DNA of 13,112 nucleotides from UBA9337 sp036584565 (GTDB lineage: Bacteria; Patescibacteriota; Minisyncoccia; Moranbacterales; UBA9337). Shown one piece after another: positions 1 through 6,180 of this stretch. Position 1 is the stretch's first letter. Every line of letters starts with the position of its first letter. The notes beneath the pieces were generated by a model. That model ran no database searches. It saw only the letters and a program-made list of their open reading frames with translations, and had not been told where the DNA came from. Position numbers and translations under genes: made by a program. The stretch spans positions 1 through 13,112 of the forward strand of contig JAZHDF010000077.1 in NCBI GenBank assembly GCA_036584565.1, written 5' to 3'.

Positions 1-62
1 GCTAACTAAAATAATTTTTAATTGATTTGTATAGAATCTTCTATACAAGACCCTTGTTTTTA

Positions 63-203
63 ATGTTGAGATTTGGCGAGAATAATGAAGGGCCCTTTGA
101 AGTTATTGAAGCCCACCCGTTCTTTGACCTCAGTGAGATCGTAATCGGTGATGAGCGGGTGCTTATCGCCAATGATATTTTAAAAAAAGTAACTTGGAGT
201 TAG
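63..203 (+). CDS. Small hypothetical ORF, 46 aa, possibly the end of a longer or decayed gene
   Basis: An ATG at 63 opens 46 codons ending in TAG at 201-203. The frame stays open upstream to a TAA at 12-14, so a TTG or other start near 54 is possible. The peptide is acidic and mixed in composition, with segments such as FGENNEGPFEVIEAHPFFD and LSEIVIGDERVLIAND. Its codons (GAG, GCC, CTC, ATC) look more like coding sequence than like the A/T-rich spacers nearby. I see no ribosome binding site and recognise no family. It could be a genuine small protein or the tail of a gene disrupted to the left of the window. Confidence 0.35.
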   Translation: MLRFGENNEGPFEVIEAHPFFDLSEIVIGDERVLIANDILKKVTWS

Positions 204-206
204 CGG

Positions 207-290
207 ATGATTAGAGTAGGGTGGGGAGTTTATTTGGCGGGAATGATTTCAATTATTTTCCTTTCTTTTTTCGCACCCTATTATTTTTAG
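207..290 (+). CDS. Possible 27-aa hydrophobic peptide
   Basis: An ATG three bases after the preceding small ORF opens 27 codons ending in TAG. The predicted peptide has a short charged start (MIRVGW), then a run of hydrophobic residues (VYLAGMISIIFLSFFAPYYF), which would form a single membrane segment. The preceding stop is followed by CGGATG, which could allow translational coupling. A strong terminator hairpin starts 20 bases downstream. There is no homology that I can name. At this length it may be chance. Confidence 0.2.
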   Translation: MIRVGWGVYLAGMISIIFLSFFAPYYF

Positions 291-310
291 GGTCGAGTGT
301 GTATTTTGCA

Positions 311-348
311 AAAAGCGGTTTTGGAGAAACTCCAAAACCGCTTTTATT
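311..348 (+). terminator. Strong hairpin terminator closing the leftmost transcription unit
   Basis: A perfect 16-bp inverted repeat (311-326 and 330-345) encloses a 3-base AAA loop. The stem core is GCGGTTTTGGAG, flanked by AAAA on the left and TTTT on the right, so it could work on either strand. It fits termination of rightward transcription from the small ORFs. Confidence 0.7.
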
Positions 349-373
349 GATCCAAAAATCCAAAATTTTTTAG

Positions 374-404
374 AAAAAAACCGCTCAACTAGGCGGGCGG
401 TTTT
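374..404 (-). terminator. Rho-independent terminator of the priA-glycosyltransferase unit
   Basis: On the minus strand AAAACCGC (404-397) pairs with GCGGTTTT (384-377) around a 12-base loop, and a T tract follows (A run at 374-380 on the plus strand). It lies 31 bases after the stop codon of the glycosyltransferase gene and faces the rightward terminator at 311-348, so the two units are insulated from each other. Confidence 0.7.
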
Positions 405-434
405 AGGAGTTTTGAATTAAGAAAATTTGATTTT

Positions 435-1574
435 CTATAATTTATTATATAAGCTCACATATTTTTGGGCGGCGGTATGGATATTGAAATTTCTGTGCGC
501 AAATTGAAGGGCGTTTTTGGCAATTTCCATTCTTTTTTTCTCATCGCTGTACAAATCGATGATTGCTTCGGTCAAAGCTTGAGGAGAGTCTTTTTCTATC
601 GAAAGGGAATTGTTTTTGGAAAACTCTTCCAAAATCGGAATATCCGAAATTATCATCGCCTTACCGCATGCCATCGCTTCGATTACCGCCAAAGGAACAT
701 CGAATTTGCCCTTCATATCGGAAACCGGAAAGATACTGATATCACTCAAATTGTAAATATCGCTCATTTTGTAACTGCCGTCGTCATGGAAAGAGACTTT
801 ATCGAGGATTTTTTCTTCTTTCAAGCGGGTTATGATAGCCTCTTTTTTTTCGGCATCCTCTTTATTTTTTACTCGGACCGCCAAGGACAATCTGGCCGAA
901 CGAATGCGTTGGCTGATTTCGATGAAACTTTCGATAATAGTGTCCATTGCTCCCAAGCGGATATATTCGCCGGAAAAATTAATAATGAAATCATCGGGAG
1001 TAAAGTTGGCTTTTTTTAGTTCCAACTCGCTTTTTTCTCTCGGGTAGTAGTCATTTAAATCTATGCCGGGGTATATTTTATAAACATTTTTAAAGCCCAT
1101 ATTGTCAAGCTTTTCTTTGGCATATTCGGAGTAGGTGACGATAATATCTCCAAACATCATTTCCTCGATTTGCCCGTCAGTAAACAAATCCTCTCGGATA
1201 GTGGCGATGGTTTGGATGGTCTTGGAGTTTCCCTTGAGAAATTTTTTTATCAGATGCGAACTTCGGGGAGTGGGCGTAAAGAAATAGTGTTTAATATCGA
1301 AATTATTTTTGTTTTTATGTTGAAAGGCTAAGGCCCTTAGTTTATCTGAGTTTTTGTAGTCTTTTTCGGAAAACTTATAAATTTTTTCCTGAATGATGTT
1401 TTCCGATAGCTCGGGCAGTATTTGAGACGTCATCAAGTGAATTTCCAATGAATTTGAATCCAGGCTGATTTCTTTGGCTAGATTGTAGGCGAAGTTTTTG
1501 CTGGCTTCATCCCAAGGCGGAGAGATTGGACGGGAGACAAAGAGGATTTTTTTTGGGTTGGTTTTTATTGACAT
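435..1574 (-). CDS. GT4-type glycosyltransferase (glycosyl transferases group 1)
   Basis: This 379-residue protein has the two-domain GT-B layout of GT4 retaining glycosyltransferases. These move a sugar from a nucleotide-sugar donor onto a lipid, polysaccharide or protein acceptor at the inner face of the membrane. The N-terminal domain opens with ILFVSRPISPPWDEASKNFA (10-29). The linker motif IYPGIDLNDYYP is at 167-178, the SGEYIRLGAMDTI segment at 201-213, and the donor-site motif IEAMACGKAMIIS at 298-310. The late glutamate of the E-x7-E motif (E299) is present, but the residue eight before it is Phe in GKFDVPLAV, so the first glutamate is not conserved. There is no signal peptide or membrane segment. 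It lies 143 bases downstream of priA on the same strand. Acceptor and donor cannot be read from the sequence. The ATG at 1574 has no visible Shine-Dalgarno. Confidence 0.85.
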   Translation of the reverse strand: MSIKTNPKKILFVSRPISPPWDEASKNFAYNLAKEISLDSNSLEIHLMTSQILPELSENIIQEKIYKFSEKDYKNSDKLRALAFQHKNKNNFDIKHYFFTPTPRSSHLIKKFLKGNSKTIQTIATIREDLFTDGQIEEMMFGDIIVTYSEYAKEKLDNMGFKNVYKIYPGIDLNDYYPREKSELELKKANFTPDDFIINFSGEYIRLGAMDTIIESFIEISQRIRSARLSLAVRVKNKEDAEKKEAIITRLKEEKILDKVSFHDDGSYKMSDIYNLSDISIFPVSDMKGKFDVPLAVIEAMACGKAMIISDIPILEEFSKNNSLSIEKDSPQALTEAIIDLYSDEKKRMEIAKNALQFAHRNFNIHTAAQKYVSLYNKL

Positions 1575-1641
1575 TTTTGTTAAATTATGATATAATTAAA
1601 AATCGTAAGTAAAATTACGACAAGAAGGCTTTTATATGATT

Positions 1642-1650
1642 AGTATAGCA
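1642..1650 (-). promoter_or_regulatory. Possible extended -10 promoter for the glycosyltransferase gene
   Basis: Reading the minus strand, TGCTATACT resembles an extended -10 element (TGnTATAAT) 68 bases before the glycosyltransferase ATG, in the spacer after priA. No convincing -35 hexamer stands in front of it. It would allow the glycosyltransferase to be transcribed separately from priA. Confidence 0.3.
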
Positions 1651-1717
1651 CATAAGGGCAAATGAGAAAGTTTTTTGAAAGGATGACATGATTATATGAC
1701 AATTTTTAATTTTTTAA

Positions 1718-3739
1718 TTAAATTAAGCTGATCGGGTCAACATCAATGTCCCAGCCATTAGGAAGAGCTTCGAGTTCTGCTTTTAAAGAGGGGGAAATTT
1801 TTTCTCCGTTTTTTATTTTTAAGATAATTTGACGAATAAATCTTTTCCTGATTTTGGGAATATAGGGAGCCAAGGGGGGATAAATTTGAATAGAATTATT
1901 TTCATTGGCTCGGATTAATTTTTCATAGACTCTTTGTGCTTCTTTTTCAACCACTCCCAGGGCAAAATCCTTATAAGTTAATTTGATAATTCGCGAAAAT
2001 GGAGGATAAGACAGGGCTTCTCTTTCTTTAATTTCGGATTCAAAAAATTTTTTATAATCTCTTTCGCCGGTCCAGCGGATAATTTGATTTTCGGGATGGT
2101 AAGTTTGGATCAAAGCTTTGCCTTTAAATCTGGAGCCGATGCGCCCGGTCCGGCCGATAGCTTGAGAAATAAGCGAAAGAGCGATTTCATTGGTATGGAA
2201 ATCCGGAAAAGCAAACAGGCTGTCGGCATCTATTATCCCCACCAGACCGACATTCTCGAGATCCCAAGCTTTGGCAATCATTTGGGTGCCGATCAAAATG
2301 TCGATTTTTTTTTGGGAAAAATCTTGCCAAATTTTTTCTTGAGCTTTGGAGGATTTTTTCATACTCTCGGTATCGACTCGGGCGATGCGGGCGGAAGGGA
2401 AAATTTTTTCAATTTCTTTTTCGATTTTTTCGGTTCCCAATCCGACATTTTTGAAACTCATTCCTTGGCAATTGGGGCAAAGCGGAAAATCTCCGGTTTC
2501 GAATTTACAATGCAAGCATTCGTAGTTTCCTTTGTTGCGATAAGTCAATGCTCGCTCACAATCCGGACAAGTCAGGACTGTTTTGCAATTGGTGCAAGCC
2601 GAAAAAGTGCTCATTCCTTGGCGGTTGATAAAAAGAATAGTTTGAAATTTGTTTTTTAGCATCCAGGCGATTTCACTTTCCAGTTTTTGAGAAATCGGAG
2701 AAACAATGGAAACTTTTTTCCAGTTTTTCCAATGTTCGTTTTTTAAATCGACAATCTCAACGGCGGGTCCCTTGACCAAATCGGATAACGGTAGTAGTTT
2801 GATTTCTTTTTGTTGCGCTCGGTAAAAATTTTCTATTCGGGGAGTGGCGGAACCGAAAACTATTTTTGCTTCATGGATTCGAGCCAACTCTCCAGCCACG
2901 GTGCGAGCGTCGTAGTGCGGATTCATATCCCATTGCTTAAAAGAAATATCTTGCTCTTCATCAACAATGATGATTTTCAGATTTTTAAACGGGGCGGAGA
3001 CCGCTTGGCGAGTGCCGATGATAATTTGCGCCTCGCCGTTTTTGATAGCTTGCCAATTTTTGTAATATTGACCTTTGGATAATTTGCTGTTTAAAACGGC
3101 GATTTTTTCCGCGCCAAAAAAATCCCCGTAGCGTTCTATCTCTTGGGCGGCAATCGTAAGCTCAGGTACTAAAATCAAGGTTTGAGATTTTTTATCAGTG
3201 GCTAATATTTTTCTTATCGATTCAAAATAAACTTGAGTTTTGCCGGCGGAGGCGGAACCGAAGAGTAAGTAACTCGTAATCGGTAACTTGTAATTAGTGG
3301 AGTTTTTTGTAATCTCTTGAATGGCAAACTTTTGTTCTTTGGTTAAAATTATTTCTTCTTTTTTTTCGGATTTCGGATTTCGGATTTCGGATTTTACTTT
3401 ATGGGTGCCGGAGATTTTGGGGACAAATATTTTCATCACGATTCCCAGAGAAACAAAATAGTATTTAGAAATAAATTGGGCTACTTTAATTTGTGCAGGG
3501 GTCAAAAAATTTTCTTCGGTTATAGCGATAACTTTTTTGAGTTGGATATTGCCGAGACGGGGAAAATCCGATTTGCTTTCCAGGACTATTCCGTCAAGTG
3601 TCCTTTTGCCCAAAGGAATTTTTACCAAAGAACCGGCGGGTATTTTGTCTTTATAAAGATAATAGAAAGATTGATCCCGAAAAAGCGGGATTTTGGTCAA
3701 GGGGACGATGGTAATTATGAAGGGTTTTGTTTCTTCCAT
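1718..3739 (-). CDS. priA: Primosomal protein N' (replication restart helicase PriA)
   Basis: PriA is a 3'-to-5' superfamily 2 DNA helicase that reloads the replisome at stalled forks. An upstream in-frame ATG at 3766 adds nine residues (MLIYYIRHH), and the residue numbers here count from it. I prefer the ATG at 3739 because family N-termini start close to the first beta strand (FIITIVPL here). The 3'-DNA-binding domain covers about 15-115. Walker A is GSASAGKT (170-177), the Walker B box is DEEQ (269-272, usually DEEH), and GSATP is at 305-309. Eight cysteines in four pairs (C391/C394, C400/C403, C417/C420, C430/C433) form the two-zinc region. GTQMIAKAWD (493-502) replaces the usual GTQMIAKGHD, IGRTGR (537-542) is intact, and the protein ends WDIDVDPISLI as expected. 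At about 673-682 residues it is slightly shorter than E. coli PriA (732). Residues 124-138 and 157-167 look like intergenic repeat DNA read in frame. Confidence 0.93.
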   Translation of the reverse strand: MEETKPFIITIVPLTKIPLFRDQSFYYLYKDKIPAGSLVKIPLGKRTLDGIVLESKSDFPRLGNIQLKKVIAITEENFLTPAQIKVAQFISKYYFVSLGIVMKIFVPKISGTHKVKSEIRNPKSEKKEEIILTKEQKFAIQEITKNSTNYKLPITSYLLFGSASAGKTQVYFESIRKILATDKKSQTLILVPELTIAAQEIERYGDFFGAEKIAVLNSKLSKGQYYKNWQAIKNGEAQIIIGTRQAVSAPFKNLKIIIVDEEQDISFKQWDMNPHYDARTVAGELARIHEAKIVFGSATPRIENFYRAQQKEIKLLPLSDLVKGPAVEIVDLKNEHWKNWKKVSIVSPISQKLESEIAWMLKNKFQTILFINRQGMSTFSACTNCKTVLTCPDCERALTYRNKGNYECLHCKFETGDFPLCPNCQGMSFKNVGLGTEKIEKEIEKIFPSARIARVDTESMKKSSKAQEKIWQDFSQKKIDILIGTQMIAKAWDLENVGLVGIIDADSLFAFPDFHTNEIALSLISQAIGRTGRIGSRFKGKALIQTYHPENQIIRWTGERDYKKFFESEIKEREALSYPPFSRIIKLTYKDFALGVVEKEAQRVYEKLIRANENNSIQIYPPLAPYIPKIRKRFIRQIILKIKNGEKISPSLKAELEALPNGWDIDVDPISLI
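3364..3391. repeat. 7-bp tandem repeat inside priA
   Basis: Four perfect copies of TTTCGGA in a row. On the coding strand they give the residues SEIRNPKSE between the DNA-binding and helicase domains of PriA. The same kind of sequence (TTTCGAA units) occurs between genes at 12903-12930. Confidence 0.8.
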
Positions 3740-3801
3740 ATGGTGTCTAATATAATATATTAACATTTAGGAGATATTTTTGGAAATAAGAGTTTTTAAT
3801 T

Positions 3802-3966
3802 TTAGAATTTCACTTTAATTTTTAATTCAGAGGTGCTACTTTTTAAAAGTATTTTAAAATGAGGGTATTCTATTGCTAAGAATTTTTTAATAACTTTTTT
3901 GACAGCAAAAAAGTTACAAAAAACTGCCACACGTACTCCTAAAATATAAATAAATCTAACTCTCAT
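3802..3966 (-). CDS. Doubtful 54-aa ORF in the spacer upstream of priA
   Basis: An ATG at 3966 opens 54 codons to a TAA at 3802. The peptide contains RFIYILGVRVAVFCNFFAVK and is basic and hydrophobic. The frame runs straight through a perfect inverted repeat (3892-3915), and its composition is that of the A/T-rich spacer, so it may be only a by-product of repeat DNA. No Shine-Dalgarno is visible and I recognise no protein family. Confidence 0.15.
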   Translation of the reverse strand: MRVRFIYILGVRVAVFCNFFAVKKVIKKFLAIEYPHFKILLKSSTSELKIKVKF

Positions 3967-4010
3967 TCGCTAAAACTTTGTGTTCCGCATTTGCTCCATG
4001 ACAAAGTTTT
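3892..4010. repeat. Intergenic element with two inverted repeats
   Basis: The 421-base spacer 3767-4187 has no convincing gene. It holds a perfect 10-bp stem with a 4-base loop (AACTTTTTTG at 3892-3901, CAAAAAAGTT at 3906-3915) and a second perfect 10-bp inverted repeat (AAAACTTTGT at 3972-3981, ACAAAGTTTT at 4001-4010) around a 19-base loop. The rest is A/T-rich, with a CTTTATAAACTT repeat at 4080-4110 that recurs near 7405-7435. The arrangement suggests a small dispersed spacer element, not a gene. Confidence 0.4.
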
Positions 4011-4091
4011 TTAACGCTCTTTTCGAGTTGATTTATTTTATTTTATACGTAAAGTGTGGAATTGGACACTTACTTTACAAACTTTATAAAC

Positions 4092-4121
4092 TTGAAACTT
4101 TATAAACTTTTTTATTATAAC
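4092..4121 (+). promoter_or_regulatory. Probable housekeeping promoter of the 2H phosphoesterase-like gene
   Basis: TTGAAA (4092-4097) and TATAAC (4116-4121) are separated by 18 bases and lie 66 bases before the ATG at 4188. The transcript would start near 4128. Confidence 0.5.
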
Positions 4122-4187
4122 ATTTACAATCTATCGATTATGTTTTAGGCTTAAAATACAGGAATTATTTAACTAATAAGTATATTT

Positions 4188-4736
4188 ATGCAAAGAAAAA
4201 TTTTTATCGGAGTAGGTTTGTCCGATGCGGTCAAAAAAAGGTTGAAACAAAAAACCCAAAAATGGGCGGAGTTGCCGATCCGGTGGAGTAGGGAGGATAA
4301 TTTGCATTTAAATTTGATAAATTTGGGACATGTGGAGGATGAAATTGTTTACGATATCTGCACCAAAGTGCGCGAAGTGACGGAGCGAAAGGATTTGTTT
4401 GATATCGATTTGGAAAGGATCGGATTGAGCCCGACTGCGGACAGGGATGCTAAGGCCGTGGTCTTTAGCGGCAAAGAAAGCGAAAATCTGAAGTTGCTTT
4501 GCGAGGAGATTGAAAAATCCTTGGGAATATTTAACTATTCCAAAAAAGTTTTTAAACCGGTTATCGTCTTGGGAAGAATCCAGCAGTATGGTTGGCGAAA
4601 ATTAAAAAGTGTTCCGGAATTGGAGGAGCATTTTACTGTTTTACTTCCGATTGAAAGCGTGGAAATATTTGAAAGCGCCATAATCGACGGCCAAAGAAAG
4701 TTCGCCTTGGTGGAGAGCTGCCCACTTAAAATTTAG
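4188..4736 (+). CDS. LigT/ThpR-like 2H phosphoesterase family protein with degraded active site
   Basis: The 182-residue protein has the length and layout of RNA 2',3'-cyclic phosphodiesterases (ThpR/LigT, 2H superfamily). It starts with RKIFIGVGL (3-11), followed by PIRWSREDNLHLNLINLG (30-47), FKPVIVLGRI (122-131) and the C-terminal strand VEIFESAIIDG (158-168). Active family members carry two H-x-T/S motifs on opposing strands. Here the first reads HLNL (H40, with N42 in place of Thr). The second reads PVIVL where P-H-x-T-L is expected, so both its His and its Thr are lost. The fold is probably kept, but the usual phosphodiester chemistry is unlikely. It may only bind RNA or nucleotide. It stands alone, 225 bases before rpsP, with its own promoter. 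The ATG at 4188 fits the family N-terminus and has no Shine-Dalgarno. Confidence 0.75.
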   Translation: MQRKIFIGVGLSDAVKKRLKQKTQKWAELPIRWSREDNLHLNLINLGHVEDEIVYDICTKVREVTERKDLFDIDLERIGLSPTADRDAKAVVFSGKESENLKLLCEEIEKSLGIFNYSKKVFKPVIVLGRIQQYGWRKLKSVPELEEHFTVLLPIESVEIFESAIIDGQRKFALVESCPLKI

Positions 4737-4745
4737 TAAAACTTT

Positions 4746-4796
4746 AAATGAATTTCAAAATCCCAATTTCAAATTTCAAATAAATTTAAAATGACG
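4746..4796. repeat. Degenerate ATTTCAAA-type spacer repeat
   Basis: Repeated units of the form AATTTCAAA follow the upstream gene's stop. The same unit type fills the spacer at 11545-11672. No gene is visible here. Confidence 0.5.
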
Positions 4797-4817
4797 TAAT
4801 TTCTAAATAATTTTTTT

Positions 4818-4849
4818 GATGACTGATTACAGATAACTGATGACTATAT
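4818..4849. repeat. Dispersed 32-bp repeat, copy A
   Basis: This 32-base stretch, beginning GATGACTGATTACAG, recurs at 7366-7397 with two mismatches (A/G and T/C). Copy A lies before the rpsP promoter and copy B before the sigma-factor promoter. It has no coding potential. Confidence 0.7.
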
Positions 4850-4856
4850 TTTTTTC

Positions 4857-4885
4857 TTGACATATTCCAATAAATACTGTAATCT
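4857..4885 (+). promoter_or_regulatory. Housekeeping promoter of rpsP
   Basis: TTGACA (4857-4862) and TAATCT (4880-4885) are spaced by 17 bases. The expected transcript start is near 4892, giving a leader of about 70 bases before the rpsP ATG. Confidence 0.65.
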
Positions 4886-4961
4886 CAAGTATAGTCAATA
4901 AAATAATTTATAAATACGCTTAAATATTGGAAAAACAGTATTAAGCTAGATTTTTGTTTTT

Positions 4962-5303
4962 ATGATAGTTATTAGATTTTCAAGAACAGGCAGAAAAAAT
5001 AAACCTCAATTCAGATTGGTGGTCCAGGAACATACAACGGCCCCGACCGGAAGACATATTGAGATTGTAGGCAGCTGGGATCCGCATCAAAAAAAGGGTG
5101 TTTTTAAAGATGAAAGAATTCAATATTGGTTGAGTCAAGGAGCGCAAGCTTCCGATACGGTGCATAATTTATTGGTTTCGCAAAAAATTATCGAAGGCTC
5201 CAAAAGAGCGGTAAAGATGAAAAAGGCCGAGAAACCGGCCGAAGAAGCTCCGGTTGAGGAAAAGAAGGCGGAAGTAAAGACCGAGGAGGTTCCAAAGGTT
5301 TAG
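4962..5303 (+). CDS. rpsP: 30S ribosomal protein bS16
   Basis: bS16 binds 16S rRNA in the body of the small subunit and helps early 30S assembly. The first 80 or so residues match the family closely: IRFSRTGRKNKPQFRLVVQ (4-22), GRHIEIVGSWDP (31-42) and the helix DERIQYWLSQGAQASDTVHNLL (about 50-71). The last 30 residues form a charged tail rich in Lys, Glu and Ala, which is variable in the family and probably disordered. The gene has its own promoter and stands apart from rimM/trmD, its usual partners in many bacteria. It is followed by the rplJ promoter six bases after its stop. No Shine-Dalgarno precedes the ATG. Confidence 0.97.
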   Translation: MIVIRFSRTGRKNKPQFRLVVQEHTTAPTGRHIEIVGSWDPHQKKGVFKDERIQYWLSQGAQASDTVHNLLVSQKIIEGSKRAVKMKKAEKPAEEAPVEEKKAEVKTEEVPKV

Positions 5304-5308
5304 ATTTA

Positions 5309-5337
5309 TTGACAAATTTCTGCTAATCGGATAAGAT
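5309..5337 (+). promoter_or_regulatory. Consensus promoter of the rplJL operon
   Basis: TTGACA (5309-5314) and TAAGAT (5332-5337) are separated by 17 bases. The transcript would start near 5344, giving a leader of about 225 bases before rplJ. Confidence 0.75.
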
Positions 5338-5343
5338 AAGTTG

Positions 5344-5456
5344 GTAAAATTGAATAATCCGCAGACAACAGGCAATCAATAAGACCTGTCGAGGAATATC
5401 ATTATAGTCAGTAACTAGTATTAATATCTAGTAATTGATAAACTATGATTAAAATT
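5344..5456 (+). promoter_or_regulatory. L10 leader: binding site for the L10(L12) complex on rplJ mRNA
   Basis: The segment 5358-5395 carries the hallmark of ribosomal L10 leaders: TCCGCAGACAACAGG then CCTGTCGAGGA. ACAGG (5368-5372) pairs with CCTGT (5385-5389), and TCC (5358-5360) pairs with GGA (5393-5395), leaving the GCAGACA and CG internal loop that recalls the L10 site in 23S rRNA. In known bacteria L10-L12 binding here represses rplJL. CCGCAG (5359-5364) is also the exact complement of CTGCGG (5458-5463), the 5' arm of the downstream terminator, so binding of L10 could decide between antiterminator and terminator. Confidence 0.75.
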
Positions 5457-5487
5457 ACTGCGGTTTACACGCAGTTTTGTTTTTTTT
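5457..5487 (+). terminator. Attenuator terminator in the rplJ leader
   Basis: ACTGCG (5457-5462) pairs with CGCAGT (5470-5475) around a 7-base loop and is followed by TTTGTTTTTTTT. It lies 82 bases before the rplJ start and inside the leader transcript, as expected for an attenuator controlled by the L10 leader. Confidence 0.7.
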
Positions 5488-5520
5488 AAAATAAAGATTT
5501 AATTCATTACTGAGCCATTA

Positions 5521-5553
5521 GCTATTCGCCTGAGAGCGAGCAGGCTAGTCGCC
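5521..5553 (+). other. GC-rich hairpin and direct repeat before the rplJ start
   Basis: GCCTG (5528-5532) pairs with CAGGC (5541-5545) around an 8-base loop. GCTATTCGCC (5521-5530) is repeated as GCTAGTCGCC (5544-5553). The block is much more GC-rich than the surrounding spacer and ends 16 bases before the rplJ ATG. It might affect translation initiation or be a small inserted repeat. Confidence 0.35.
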
Positions 5554-5568
5554 GGTTACAAAATAAAT

Positions 5569-6090
5569 ATGTTGACAAGATCGCGAAAAGAAGAAATTGT
5601 GAAGGATTTGACTGAAAAAATCAAAGCCTCCAAATCGGTTGTCTTTGTCGATTATCGGGGAGTCAAAACCAACGAAATCAATGATTTAAAGGGTCGATTG
5701 AAGAAAGAAGGCACCAATTTGACAGTCGTAAAAAAGAAATTAGTGGATCTGTCTTTAAAAAACGCCAAAATCGAAATTGATATTAAAAGTTTTGAAGGAC
5801 AGTTGGCGGTGACCGTTTCCGATAATGACGAAGTGGCTCCGGCCAGAGTTTTGAGTAAATTTGCCAAAGAAAATGAGAGTTTGAAAATTTTGGGAGGAGT
5901 GTTGGGAACCAAAGGAATGAGCTCCAAGGAAGTGAGCGATTTGGCCAAATTGCCAAGCAAGGAAGAATTGATCGCCAAAGTAGTCGGCACTATCAAGGCT
6001 CCGCTTTCCGGCTTGGTCAATGTTTTAAACGGCAATACCAGAGGCTTAGTTAACGTGCTTAAAGCAATTGCTGATAATAAAGCTCAATAA
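5569..6090 (+). CDS. rplJ: 50S ribosomal protein uL10
   Basis: uL10 anchors the L12 dimers to 23S rRNA to form the ribosomal stalk that recruits translation GTPases. The 173-residue sequence begins LTRSRKEEIVKDLTEKIKAS and continues with the core strand SVVFVDYRGVKTNEINDLKGRL (about 23-44). The LPSKEELIAKVVGTIKAPLSGLVNVLNG segment (127-155) and the C-terminal helix that holds L12 (GLVNVLKAIADNK) follow. Length is normal. It is the first gene of a two-gene operon with rplL, 90 bases apart. The protein is the likely ligand of the leader upstream, giving feedback control. The ATG at 5569 fits the family start and no Shine-Dalgarno is visible. Confidence 0.97.
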   Translation: MLTRSRKEEIVKDLTEKIKASKSVVFVDYRGVKTNEINDLKGRLKKEGTNLTVVKKKLVDLSLKNAKIEIDIKSFEGQLAVTVSDNDEVAPARVLSKFAKENESLKILGGVLGTKGMSSKEVSDLAKLPSKEELIAKVVGTIKAPLSGLVNVLNGNTRGLVNVLKAIADNKAQ

Positions 6091-6137
6091 GTTTAGTTAA
6101 ATAAATAATTTAATATAATTAGAATTAATAAATTTCT

Positions 6138-6180
6138 AGCTAATTAACTAAGAAGCTAATTAACTAAGAAGCTAAAAATT
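6138..6180. repeat. 16-bp tandem repeat directly before rplL
   Basis: AGCTAATTAACTAAGA occurs at 6138-6153 and again, identically, at 6154-6169. A third partial unit, AGCTAA, starts at 6170. The array ends next to the rplL ATG, so it forms the whole ribosome-entry region of rplL. Confidence 0.75.

Noticed and set aside
465..1019. Long open frame on the plus strand opposite the glycosyltransferase gene
   Set aside because: It is rich in Phe and other residues expected from the complement of A-rich coding sequence and shows no domain. The minus-strand gene explains this region.
2084..2659. Long open frame on the plus strand opposite priA
   Set aside because: It lies wholly within the well supported PriA helicase domain and has low-complexity Phe/Gly/Ser content without recognisable motifs.
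3767..4187. A hidden longer gene in the spacer upstream of priA
   Set aside because: No frame of reasonable length shows family motifs. The region is dominated by inverted repeats and A/T repeats.
6138..6180. CRISPR-like array
   Set aside because: Only two full 16-bp units in direct contact, no spacers, and no cas gene in the window.
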